Notes: generated from the sequence alone by a model not told the origin. DNA of 64,000 bases from Spisula solida (GCA_947247005.1 OX365949.1:1932001-1996000); one strand, 5' to 3'. Numbered from the stretch's first letter, positions 44,805 through 56,764 are shown. A program made the numbers and translations.

Positions 44805-45395
44805 GAAACCATACTAGTCAATGAAGGCAAAAAAGAAGACATATTTTTACCAAAATTTTGTTACACAAAAGGAGATACAGAGTACTCACATCAAGTAAAA
44901 AATAAGAACAAAATAAAAACACAGAATGAAAACATAATATTTAACTGCATTCAAGCAAAGGCGAACTTAATTGAGATACATGAACAAGTCAAAGCGACAG
45001 GAAAATATAATTTTGAAAAATGCAAAATTAAGATAACAAATAAGATTAATATAGAATATATAAGAACAGTATTGAAGAACTTTCAATATAAAGATATGCA
45101 GGTCTGTGATCTATTAGAGTTTGGGTTCCCAATTGGGCACAGTGGGGATATCAGTGGACACACAAAAGTAAAACAACTTTGGCAGTATAAGAACTACAAA
45201 GGGGCAATGGAATATACAGAAAGTATTAACGAGTACTTAAAAACAGAAATGCAACACGAAGCAATTCTAGGTCCATTTACAAAGAATCCATTTTCAACAG
45301 ACATATACTTATCTCCATTAAATACGGTTCCTAAGAAAACAATCCAAGATAGAAGAATAATTTTAGATTTAAGCAGCTCTGCGGGGGGAGCAATT
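44805..45395 (+). pseudogene. Ngaro reverse transcriptase, 5' part
   Basis: Open in the gag frame after a TAA near 44802. Motifs include LLEFGFPIGHSGDISGHTK, AILGPFTKNPF, SPLNTVPKK and RRIILDLSSSAGGAI, all typical of the DIRS/Ngaro RT N-terminal region. The gene is then interrupted by a 1.86-kb DNA element at AATT 45392-45395 and resumes at 47259 in frame. Confidence 0.85.
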
Positions 45396-47258
45396 GACCT
45401 ATCTGCAGACGCTTCGTAGCCACGCCCCCTATAGTTACGGGTATTCGTTGTTGCTACGCAAGACAAACTTTTATATAAATGGCGTCTAATACGGAGATGT
45501 CGTGTGATGCTCTTGATACAATTCCGTTAAATATTTCGCTTTTAGCCAATGTTTTGAAAATTTTGTGAAACATAATAATGTGCCTACTTAAAACTCGATC
45601 AAATCGATGGTTTTTAATCGAAGAAATTTACGTAAACAGGTAAACAGTTACTAAATCGACGCCAAGCAGACACTCACAAGCGTAATTTTGCCGCTCAATC
45701 AAAATGTTTCTTTTTATCTAAATAGCTATTTATGTATAGTTTTTGCGCAAATCGGGAATGACCTGGCTCGAAAGATACACCCTTTATTGTAACAAAGAAA
45801 TCATTCAGGGTTAATGCATATATTTACATATACACAGTAGATTTATAATGGAATCTTCCATACACTATAGCATTTCATCTTCCATAAACGTTCGTATGAT
45901 CGTGTGTTTAATAAATAATCGAATCCAAATGTGCGTAAAATATTATTTAAGTAAAGTTACAAGACCTCCTGATTTTCTGCGTCGTGTTTTTATTGATGTC
46001 TTCCGTGTGATCTATTGCTTATAGCGGGGACATACATTTTGTTGATTACTTACGACTGAGTCTGTATTTGATTGCAACTTCCGCAAAAAATTAGTGCTAC
46101 GTTAAAATAGATTAATGTGAATCTTTCAAATCCCACATCGCTACGTAATACATGGTTTGTCATTGACAGTCAGCATATCAACACATTTCTAATGTACAAT
46201 CACGCAAAGACCTAAAAATAACTTAGGTCTTTGAATCACCCGTTATCAAGTAAATAAATATCGTTTTCTAGCATAACGTTAAAACTGTCGGGTCAAGTGC
46301 AATAATGTGGGCTACACATATTTTATATGCACCATTATACAAGAAATAAATAAACCAGTGATATACCGCGGTGTCTTGTTAATTGTCAATAATCAAGGTG
46401 ACACATAGTGGTTTCCGTCAGGACAGGGGAACAGTATGGGGTCAGTTAGTTTTATACATAATTGCTATAAATGTTTTGTATAAATGTGTATATATCCGAC
46501 AGGTCTCTGACCTATAGATACTTTGAAATAAATTGGTACATGTATCGATCTATCATGATTTACAATAGCTGTCCGGACCCTACAGTACATATATTTAAAA
46601 AAATTGTTATAAGCTTTGGAGATTGAATGCAATTAGCACCACAAGGATATCAACTGAAAAGCGCTATATAACTATTACATAGACCAAAACAACATAATGT
46701 TCAATATTATTAAAACACTTCACAATCATTTTTGATGGGAAATACACACATTCTCGTTATTTGGGGGTTATGTGTCCTTATTCTATATCAAATAATAAAA
46801 TAATTTCACGAATATATGGTTTAAAGTATATATTTTTAAAAACATTCATATCAAATTAAAGAAGAAGCTTTCTAGTTTCACAACATGATGTAATTATTTC
46901 GAATTATATTGATATAAATATCAATAATATTTTAAACTTTTAAATCAGACTATATTTGAGAAAAATATACATATATAGCTACTACTTCTGAGGCCTTATG
47001 GATTTAATAACTTAATTCACTTTCATGACATTGCTACCAAATTTAAGTTTAAGTTCTCTAGTTTTTAAACATACCAGAACTTTAAAAATGTGGTAAATAT
47101 TAATGAAATAAGGCTTAATTGAATATTGCACAATTTACATTGATTTTAGCTTGTCTAATGTCCAGGTTGTCTAACAAGATGGAAGCGATAAATCGTTGCC
47201 GAAATGCTGCAATCTGATTGGCTAACGCCACCTGTCAATCAAAATTGGCAGAAAGGTC
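45396..47258. mobile_element. 1.86-kb non-autonomous DNA element in Ngaro RT
   Basis: Ends are GACCTATCTGC and (inverted) GACCTTTCTGC. AATT is duplicated on both sides (45392-45395 and 47259-47262). Removing the element and one AATT restores the RT reading frame exactly through GAIND. There is no transposase or other coding frame inside. Confidence 0.88.
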
Positions 47259-47860
47259 AATTAATGACATCATTGATAAAGAACATTATTTAGGTGATAA
47301 GGTCAACTTAACATACCCAAATATTGATGATTTTGTGAAATTGATATTAGTACAGGGACAAGGTTGTTTAATGTTTAAGAAAGATTTAAGTAGAGCCTAT
47401 AGACAAATACCAATATGTCCTTCAAATTACAATCTAGTAGCTTTCGTGTGGGAAAAACAAATTTATTGCGATGCAGTTTTGAGTATGGGGTTAAGAAGCG
47501 CAGCATATATATGCCAAAGAGTGACAAATGCACTAGCATACATATTGCTAAGGATGGGTGTAGCAATCTTAAATTACCTAGATGATTTAGCAGGGGCAGA
47601 AAAGAAGAAAACGCAAAATTTGCTTATTTAACATTAGGGGCAGTATTAGAGAAAAGTGGAATACAAGAGGCCAAAAAGAAGAGTTGTCCTCCATGTCATA
47701 GTATGTCCTTTCTATGAATTTTGTTAAATTCAATCGAAATGACAATGGGAATAACAGAAGAACGACAATTAGAAATTAAAACGTTGTTACAAAGTTGGTT
47801 AGGTAGGGAACAAGCAACATTAAAAGAGGTACAGTCATTGTTAGGGAAATTAAACTTCAT
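47259..47860 (+). pseudogene. Ngaro reverse transcriptase, catalytic part
   Basis: Contains IDKEHYLGDKVNLTYPNIDD, LFKKDLSRAYRQIPI-like motif A (FKKDLSRAYRQIP), MGLRSAAYICQR (motif B) and the active-site YLDD in ILNYLDDLAGAE. A frameshift near 47605 and a TGA at 47715-47717 follow. The remainder reads to KLNFI, where a SINE-like copy interrupts it. Confidence 0.87.
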
Positions 47861-48218
47861 ATGAGCTTGGAAACTGGGTCATTCAGCTTGTTAGTAGGTC
47901 ATCCCACTATACGGGCCTTTCAACGTTTTAATACTGTTATTTAACTTTGAGACTAAAGGCTGCTATAACTATGTAGTTCAGCAGTTTTACTGTTGTTACT
48001 AGGTCATTCAGCGTAGGCATTCCGCCTTTTAGTTGCTGTATCTTTTCTACTGGGTCATTCAGCTAGTTATAATCTATTATACTTTTCGACAGCTTGGACT
48101 TGGGCGGATCTGCGCTTGTTTAGTTGGGCATTGTGCTTTGTGTGTTTTTAATGTTTTCTGTGCTCGGCTGGTTAAGTTGAGTGCTGCCTTCCCTGTCTGA
48201 CTTAATATACTCTTTTTG
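47861..48218 (+). mobile_element. SINE-like copy inside Ngaro pol
   Basis: About 355 bases matching 37845-38357, ending TTAATATACTCTTTTT. It separates KLNFI from IKPSRIFINR of pol. No clear target duplication beyond 1-2 bases. 5'-truncated relative to the longer copy. Confidence 0.75.
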
Positions 48219-48879
48219 TATAAAACCAAGTAGAATTTTTATTAATAGAATTCTTAATTGGATAAAAGACTTATATACAAACACAACACACAGTAATCAA
48301 CAGTTCAGGATTCCTGAAGAGGTTAAAAAAGATATAAGGTGGTGGTCAGAAGTATTAAGAGAATACAGTGGGATTTCATTAATGTCACTAGGTAAATGGT
48401 CTGAAGGGGATGAAATATTCTCGTCAGACAGTTGCTTAGAAGGGTGTGGAGGTTATTGGAAAGGAATGTACTTTCATACAAAATTCCCGGATTTCATTTT
48501 AAAACAAAAACTACATATAGGGGCGTTAGAAACGTTGTCAGTGGTACTGTGTTTACGGATATGGGGTACAATGTTTAGACACAAGAAGATAGTTATTTTA
48601 TGCGATAACATGTCAGTATGTATAGCGCTTAACTCTGGAGGGGCAAAGTGCACAGTATTACAGAGAGCTTTAAGAGAAATTTGTTTTTTAGCAGTAACGA
48701 ATGAATTTGGAATAAAAGCACAACATTTAAGTTCTGAAGAAAATAGATTAGCAAACCATCTATCTAGATGGCACTTAAGTACGGAACACAAGCTAAAATT
48801 CGAATATTTAACAAAAGGGGTTAAAATGCAAGAATTTAGGGTACGGGATGTAGACTTTGAATTCAGAAATGACTGGTAA
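48219..48879 (+). CDS. Ngaro RNase H domain (end of pol)
   Basis: Continuation of pol: KPSRIFINRILNWIKDL, then an RNase H fold with FSSDSCLEGCGGYW (first Asp), ALETLSVVLCL (Glu), VILCDNMSVCIAL (second Asp) and AQHLSSEENRLANHLSRW. In active relatives the last motif normally has Asp after Ala (NxxADxLSR); here it is Asn, so a key metal ligand appears lost. It ends in TAA, and the recombinase ORF starts 8 bases later. Confidence 0.8.
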
Positions 48880-48887
48880 TTATAACT

Positions 48888-49220
48888 ATGAATGAATGTA
48901 ATCATGTTTTCAAAATATTTGTTTCAGAAGCACAACTCAAGGAATTGAGGACAGATCTTAAGCAAAGTAATAGAGTGGCTTATGCGGAAGGGTCACGAAA
49001 GAACTTAAGGACACAATGGGAATCATTTATGCTATTTTGCACATACTTTGGGTTTAAATGGGTACCAGTTTCAACGGAGACATTACAATTATACGCCCAA
49101 TTCGTAAGTAGAAGTTTCAAGTATGTTGACTCAGTAAGGAACTATATAAGTGGAGTAAAAACGATGCATTATTTAATGGGATACAAATTGGACGACATAA
49201 ATATGTTCTTATTAAAGAAG
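48888..49220 (+). pseudogene. Ngaro tyrosine recombinase, N-terminal part
   Basis: An ATG at 48888 opens a SAM-like core-binding domain (SNRVAYAEGSRKNLRTQW, FGFKWVPVSTETLQLYAQF, SVRNYISGVKTMHYLMG). It is split by the 3.9-kb element at 49221-53096. The catalytic domain resumes beyond it. Confidence 0.85.
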
Positions 49221-52200
49221 AAGGTTCGCTAACTAGTAAAAATGGCCCAAAAATAATGAAAAATTAAAAATAGACGAAAACTGTTTTTTGTTATCTATTT
49301 TTAATAACCAACCTTTATTCTTCATAAAAATGTATTTTTTTCTTTAGAAAATCCGTTTTAAAGTCAGTAAAATTCCACTTGTAAGAACCGCTCTTTAGCT
49401 AAAAATGGCAAAATCTGCGTTTTTCGTGTAACACTTCCTTATTTGTTCATATCAGCGCACGTTTGTTCCACCTTCAAACTTGCTTAGCTTTCTGGGGAAT
49501 TTCAAGTTGATTGATAACATTACTGTTATTTTTTGGAACACGCGTGCGCTCATATCTTAAATTGAAAGTATATAAGCCGTAACGTGACATTTTTGACCAA
49601 AAAAGCAACATGACGTCACGTCAGAAGCAGACGACGAAGTTTCGCCCTATTTGGCCGGAGCGCGATTATCGCAGTTTCTTTGTTTAACGCGCTCATTCTG
49701 CTCAACAATACGACATGTAAGCCCACTACTATTTCATTTCTTGGTTTACAATATTTTTTTGGAATTCTTTTTGTCCATCGGTCAGTCGAATTTGTTTTAA
49801 ATGGAAAACGCCGTTGAACGCGTCTGTCAAAAAGGTTGCAAAATAAAGCTGGTATACTATTATTTTTTTATTATTTACATACACCATCATTTACCTACTT
49901 CAAAAATTCGCGACAGAAGCAGAGGTCCATTACGATCCATAGCAACGCATACATCCGATCCATAGCAACGTATACAGTAGCCGTTACGAGCGTAATGTAC
50001 GTAACGAGTATAACGGGTGAACAACGCTTCTATAAAACTCCGCGGCCTTACTGTTATTCCGATCAAACTGCAGTGTAGCTTCTGATGTCGCCGACAATAT
50101 GTATATCACAGATTTGCCGACTGATTAGACGTTGTAAGTCGGCTATAAAAGGAAACAGAGGGAAAACTCACATCAAAGACATTTAGCCGAACTTGATGCA
50201 CATGATAACTTTTACTGATCTATAATTAGCTCGCTTTGACACATATTGAATCTTGTTCATTTAGTAGACTTCACGTAATAGACGTCGGTTGAATTGCTGT
50301 TAGTGAAATAAGTCATCATTAAACATTATACTATTGAGAAAAATAAATCGTATGAATGATGGATACATCCTTGAAGGTAGGGGCCTAATTAAAAACGTCC
50401 CGTCTTCGCATCAAATGATTATTGGATTTATATGATTTGTGATTAAATCAAGAAGAGTCCCTGTAAAAACATACAGACAGGAACGTTTATAGTGTCTTTC
50501 TGATACAGGTGACAAGGTCTAGCGCATTGTCTACATTCGATATAGTGGACTATTTGATAGGTGCTTTACGGGAAATCTTGGACAAAAAGTGTAAACCTTC
50601 AATTCGAACGAAAATAGATCATCTGCATTATCAAAAATCACGATAATCAATTCAAGAGATCAAACTAGCGCTGATATTGTAGCCTTTAAAAGTCAGTTGA
50701 CTATAGTCCAGAGAATTTGACACGACTCTCGACCTTCAATTAACATTATCTAACAGCTGATATATCGTCTATATTTATAATCCGGTTGTATGTTTTCATA
50801 AGCGGAAAGTATCACGAAGACACAAATCTTAAGGACCGATATTGTACGATTTGCTCGCGGAAATTGATATATTCAACGCAAGAACCTCGTAATATATTTA
50901 TGCATAAAGGTCAGGATCATGTCAAAATCTCTGTGCTATACTAACTTGCAGAACGTACGATCCGATTTACAAAGAATTTAATGATGATCATTCTAGAAAA
51001 TAGTAAGTGATAAATTATACGAGCATGATTACACGCGCAGAGAGCTATTCAGACTTATACAAATAATTTGACCGTTGTAATTATAAATAAAAGCGAAAAG
51101 TTACTATGACGTGGCATATATATGTGTCTATTCGGAGAATCAAGTCGAGTTTTCCGAAAATGAGTTGACCTAGTTTGCAAAAGTAGTGTCCTTAACACGT
51201 TAATTTGAAGTAAATAGTCAAATGCTTTATGTAGTTTGTCTACTGCTTCAAGGATAAAATAGAGCAGATGAAGCATTATTTTCACGAGCGTAATTGGAAC
51301 CACGGGTTCAAAATAAATCAGTTGCTCACAATGTGAAATAACACCTGACTGTAAAATACAAATATTCTATTTAGTTCATGCTTAATTTAGGGTTTTCCTA
51401 AATATTTTTTTTAAATAAAACATGGAGTGAAATTCGAATTCTGATTTTTTGAAAACAAACTGAACAGAAGTGCATGTAAAATAATAACTTGTGTATATAA
51501 CGACCAAAACACATGTAGTTGCCTATAACAAGCATTGATGTCACGTGTAGGCCTACTATAAAGCTCTCAAGGGCAACTGATCTTCTTGTATGACGTTTTT
51601 CCAGGCCGTACAATTTGAAAATCAATTTGCATTTGCGAGTCAAGTGATGCTTGGTGAGCGGTTTAGTTTCATTTTTCTCGGTCAGTTGACTTGTGTGTTT
51701 GGGTATTTCTGTGCCGTGTGATTATGGTCTGTGTTAGTTCTGTGTTCGACTGTTTCAGTTCAGTGCTAGATCTACCTTCCCCTTAGAATATAACCTACCT
51801 TTTTAGCCAGTGAAAACGCCGATATCTGCTGGTTAAATGCTACATTTAATTATGACATCATGAGTTGATCACATACTCTATCGGCCAATCAAATGCCGAC
51901 TGTAATATTCTGAGTTATTTTAATCATTAAAAGTTAGCTCTTACTAGATGGGTTGTCGGGAATTTCAATTGGCCTATCAAAATGACTAAAAAAGACTTCG
52001 CTTCGCTCGGTACGCTCACACCGTCCTTTTTAATCATAGACATTTGGTTTCAACTCGCCGTAAATTAATGATTTGATATAATCACTAATAGACCAGGGTA
52101 TTTTAAATTTCATTAATTTACGAAGAGTTGAAACCAAATACCAATCTTTTAATCATTAAAAACAAATAACTCACTATGTTCTATTACATAAAAAATACTT

Positions 52201-53096
52201 CATTCTCCAACTGTCATGTAATTACATGAACACGTTATGTTTCGCTAATGAATTTGAATTGCAACATGATCGTATTTATGTACAATTAGATACAGGTACC
52301 CATATACGTTCCTTTTACTTTGTTATTGAACTCAGCTTTAACTGCTTTTGCTTGTTCGTCAATTATTTTTAGAGGTTCAGTTAAATAGCAATATCATACG
52401 AGTGTGTGTATGTCAATTATTATACTTCGCAAAAGGCTATTAGTATATAAGTATTTTGATTGCCATAGCAACCACAAAGTGTGTCCGATTATACATATCA
52501 AATAATTGTCGTTATCCGACCAATGTCCTCTATCCACATACCAAATTTCATAGTTCTGCCTTACATAATACTCTAGTTATACCACGGTCTTGTTAAACCG
52601 GCTTTTCCCCCACTGTTTTGTGTTTCCATAGCAACGCTTTCTTTAATCAAAATCAAAATATATGGTGCATGCATATTCCTCTTATTACAACCTATGCATA
52701 AACTAAGTTCAGTAATCAAGACTTGCAAGTTAATCAAATAGTGGCATGATTCCAGTTTTCTGTTGTTATTTTGTTCGTTTTTTACATGTTTCGTTGCCAT
52801 AGCGACGTTTTCTTAGGCCTGACTGGTGAATGTATCAACATGCATTATTCCCATAATGTTCTTAAACAATATGCAACATTTTATGAGTGTCTATGTTGAG
52901 TACTGTTTCCTTATTTCCTCGTTCATGTCGCCAAAAAGATAAATAGAATGACGGATAAAATATTGTTGCCATGGCAATAGTAGATTATTTTTTTTGAATA
53001 TAAGTATCATTTTCGATCATGATGCACTGTTACTTGTTACTAATCAAATTATTATCAAATTCTGTTACTGGGCCATTTTACTAGTTAGTGAACCTT
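49221..53096. mobile_element. 3.88-kb non-autonomous DNA element in Ngaro recombinase
   Basis: Terminal inverted repeats of about 28 bases: left AAGGTTCGCTAACTAGTAAA and right (inverted) AAGGTTCACTAACTAGTAAA, both continuing to TGGCCCA. It interrupts the recombinase frame. There is no recognisable transposase. It contains a diverged SINE-like 3' end (about 51.66-51.81 kb) and a block of degenerate repeats with CCATAGCAAC motifs (52.45-52.98 kb). The target duplication is unclear; the superfamily is not assigned. Confidence 0.8.
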
Positions 53097-53776
53097 GTCC
53101 TTTATCACTTAAAGGTTTGGCTAAGCAAAAAATGCATTGTATTAAGAGAGCAGAACCAATTACACCATTGATACTACATCAGATGTTCAAAAGGTTGTCT
53201 GTTACGTCGCCAAATGATATGACGTATTGGTGTTTATTCATATTTGCATTTTTCCTGCTAGCAAGGAAGTCGAATTTAGTACCATCTTCTCAGAGTGACT
53301 TAACAACACCTAAGTTTATATTAAGTAAAGATGTAAAAAGAGTAAATGATATGTTAGTTGTTGAACTGAAATGGACTAAAACGATACAGAAAGGAGAAAA
53401 GGTATTATTAATTCCTTTGAAACCTATAGTAGACTCCGACCTATGTCCGGTAACAGCATACAACAGAATGATTAACCTTATTCCGAGACTCGAAAATGCA
53501 CCATTATTTATGCTAAAATCAGGTAAGCCAATAATGTACAACATGTACATGAAAAGGCTTAGAGAATAAATAGGAGATATAGGGTTAAATGAAATGGCAT
53601 ATACCTCACATTCATTTAGAAGAGGCATGGCAACCTTTGCATTTAGGCTTGGTTTACCAGCTGACGTGATACAGTTAATTGGTGACTGGCATTCGGATGC
53701 TTACAAGGCATATTTAGAATACGACATGACTGATAAATGTAAAATATTTGATATAATAAGAGAAAATATTAAATAA
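53097..53776 (+). pseudogene. Ngaro tyrosine recombinase, catalytic domain
   Basis: Shows the recombinase residues: Arg in LLARKSNLVP, Lys in the TKTIQKGEK strand, HSFRRG (His-x-x-Arg), GDWHSDAYKAY with Trp/His and the nucleophile Tyr. The order and spacing fit DIRS/Ngaro YR. One in-frame TAA at 53567-53569 after MKRLRE breaks it. It ends in TAA at 53776. Confidence 0.87.
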
Positions 53777-54050
53777 TGACAGGGTATGATATTGTGGGTT
53801 ATGTATAATCTTGTCGTAATTGAGAGATTGTTAGTTTTCAGTGAGATGTCTTGACTCATTGGACTAACGGGGAGCATAAAACACAATATCAATACACCTG
53901 TCATCTTTACAAATCACAATGTATAAAAAATCATGTTGTTATTGCAGACACAGTGACTTGTAGGCAACGAGTGGTTAATCAGTATCGAATAAATGATTAT
54001 TATATAGACATATGGGAGTGTGTGTGTATGTTAAATAATTGCTGTAATAT

Positions 54051-54536
54051 ATGTTATGTATGATTGCAGAAGTCAGACGAGTAATATTGCTGGGTGACAG
54101 TATTGTGAAGCATGTACCACACATGATGGGGGTAGAAAAACGTACCTGCCCAGGAACTACGGTAGGCCGGTTAGCACATATATTAAACAACATCGATATA
54201 ATAAACAAACAGGTTATTCTCATTCACGCGGGAACCAACAATATTGGTAACAACCATTCCGAGGACAGAATTATGACAGAATTCTCAGAGTTAATAAGTG
54301 CTATAAGAAGGATCTACACAGTTATTAAAATAATAGTGTCATCCATTCTACCCTGTCCTGTGGACCATGTCAATAAAAAAGCCTTGGTACATAAAATCAA
54401 TGCTAGTCTCGAGAAGACATTAGCTAGGGACCTTAACTTTAAATTTGTGAAATCATACAGGCCTTTTTGTTTTAAAGGACAACCAAAAAGATATTTATTT
54501 GCACGTTTGGATGGGGGGGCTACATTTGAATTCTGA
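54051..54536 (+). pseudogene. Ngaro ORF3: SGNH/GDSL hydrolase
   Basis: Starts at ATG 54051. Blocks: VILLGDSIVKH (nucleophile Ser), a Gly near PGTTVGRL, HAGTNNIG (Asn block) and VSSILPCP. The catalytic Asp-x-x-His region lies at 54511-54530, but after a run of seven G (54513-54519) the frame shifts, and the His falls in another frame. The published Ngaro group includes members with such a hydrolase ORF; its role in the cycle is unknown. Confidence 0.82.
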
Positions 54537-54544
54537 AGGGTCAA

Positions 54545-55418
54545 ATAGATTGGGACATTTCTTTTTGAGGGTTATTTCAACATTAAATTAAAAAGAAAGG
54601 CAGGAGTGTTCTCGAGATTAGTATCAGATATTTTTAACATGTGTAATAATGAAATATTTGATAATTATAAGTTGTATATATTACAGATTGTGTTGGAATG
54701 TATTACAAGGTAATATACTTGTTCTTTCAGTTAATAAGCATGTTCGCTTTGATAAGCATGATCTTTGATAAGCATGTTCCTTGATAAGCATGTTCGTTCA
54801 GTTGATGAATTATTTGTATGCAACAATGTTGCTTCATGAAGATAGATGAAATGCTTTCGTTATTTAATTGTGTTTTGTTTAGCTATTATTTATTATCTTG
54901 CTGACCTTGCCTTTGTTTGCATTGATTGCTTTGCTTATTTGCTTGATTGGCTTGCCTTTGCTTATTTTGGCAGTTTTTGGCAGATTGCATATATGCGTTG
55001 TATAATTGCGTGTGTTTTTCACATATATAACTGGGTATGTGGTACATGTATGTATGTGATATGTATGTAGGTATGTATGTATATGTGAATGGGTAGAATT
55101 TGTTGTATGTGTGTGAATGGATATAAATGTGTATTTGTTGTATGTAATTATTGTTTGTGTTTGTGAAGACCGTAGACCCAAGTTAATATACATGTTAATT
55201 TGTAGTATGTGGCTGTTGTTAATCGAAACGTTGGTAGGATATATATGTACTGTTTCAAAAGTAGTCGTAATGTTTGATATTCTAATTTGTAATATATATG
55301 TTGTATGTCTTATTATATGTAAATATGCATGTACCGATGGTGACACAAGGCTAGAAATAATCACGACTATCAGAATATAGTGTTGTTATATATATATAGG
55401 GTTTTAGGAGAATAATTG
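54545..55418. other. Ngaro right terminal region
   Basis: Non-coding. It contains four short tandem units with GATAAGCATGTTC (54734-54793) and a TATGTATGTA-rich stretch (about 55040-55090). It ends TTTTAGGAGAATAATTG at the unit B boundary. Terminal repeats of the Ngaro type were not recognised by eye. Confidence 0.5.
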
Positions 55419-55880
55419 CGTTCATCCGTGTAATAATTATGCTTAACGAGAATATTAAACTATGGTACCGATGTACGCGAAGAAGCCTGTCTTGTTTATT
55501 GAGTATAAGGTTGGAATGAAATTAATTATCTAAATCAAATACGAACAATTTGATAAATTGATACTGACTGTTGTATATCATAGAACATACTATATCTTTA
55601 TTACACTCAAATAATCCGTTACAGTCATCATCAGACAGCCGTCCCATAGTTCCAAGTGACTATATTTGAAAGATAAACCATTACTTAACTGAAGCCGTCC
55701 ACTATCTACAGGTATATACTGATTTCTGCAAAGAAATTATTAATGCAGACTGTAGCAGGTGAATCTCGTGTTTTTACAGGTAGGGCAATACCGGGCCATC
55801 AAATGCAAAACTACGTGTTTTCGTATTCACAATGTGTAGAAACTATTTTTGATCGGTTGTGCAAAATATTATGTCGATAG

Positions 55881-56103
55881 GTATAACTCTAACGCGATCA
55901 ATTGCAATACAAAAACAAACACAAAATCCGCTATATTTATCGTTTCTAAATATTTAGGAGCATGAAAACTTCACATGTTGTGCTAAACATGTGAATGCTT
56001 TCATTGGTAAGTGTTACGGTCCTTGATTTTAATCCATAACAAAAATATAGGCGGCGATATTGTGTTTGTTTTTGTACTGCAATTTATCGCGTTGGAGTTA
56101 TAC
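55881..56103. mobile_element. MITE with ~50-bp inverted repeats (unit B)
   Basis: The left end GTATAACTCTAACGCGATCA and the right end (inverted GTATAACTCCAACGCGATAA) match for about 50 bases, including ACAAAAACAAACACAA. No coding capacity. The same element in unit C has been hit by a later insertion. Confidence 0.85.
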
Positions 56104-56764
56104 TGAACTTTTCCAACAACATCAAAATACTACCCATAAAACCACTTACGTTTCTTTTGCTCTGAGTTGATTTACTTCTCGCTTCTGACATAGACTTTCT
56201 GATTTCCTCATAACTTTGTCACCATTGGTTTGAATAAATCAAAACTAGCTATGCATGTTTCTTCCAATGACAGGAAGCGTAATGCGCAAGAACCATAACT
56301 CTACTTTGTGCCGTTTATGAATTATTCCCCTTTGATTGATTTTGTTGTACCGGTATGTGATGTTTTTTATGTTTTCTGTGCTCAGCTGGTTAAGTTGAGT
56401 GCTTCCTTCCCTATCCGATTTTCTATCATCTTTTTATCTTTTAGGTTAGGCATACTCGTGTATACTTCATATTGCTCGATCATCAGTCAAACAAACGATG
56501 ACCGTTTTGATTACTACGCTAAAATTATGAAAGTTGTCTAGGAGATTTATCTGAACTTCTTCGTAAGATTCACAACCATCTTTTACATTTAGGTTGTCCG
56601 CTAATGAACCTGGCGGTAAATATTTCTACAATAAGGATAATAAAAAGACAAGACAAACTCATAATAAACTTCCTACGTGTTTCTTAGTTCAATGGACTTT
56701 CAAAATACGTCTGCCGTCAAATTTCTGTCCGTTTAGTTTGTCTAGCATTCATTAACAACGATAT

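Larger units (their letters stand above)
43190..55418 (+). mobile_element. Ngaro/DIRS-type YR retrotransposon, nested
   Basis: Gag-like ORFs, RT, RNase H, tyrosine recombinase and SGNH hydrolase follow in order on the plus strand. The ends come from the array. Unit A stops at TTTTAATCG and unit B starts at CGTTCATCC, while the B/C junction reads TTTTAATCGCGTTCATCC without the element. No target duplication exists, as expected for recombinase-mediated integration. After removing three insertions about 6.1 kb remain, a normal size. The absence of a methyltransferase and the presence of SGNH favour Ngaro over DIRS1. I could not find the split direct repeats. It is dead: a frameshift near 47605, TGA at 47715, TAA at 53567, a frameshift at 54513-54519. 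Confidence 0.88.
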
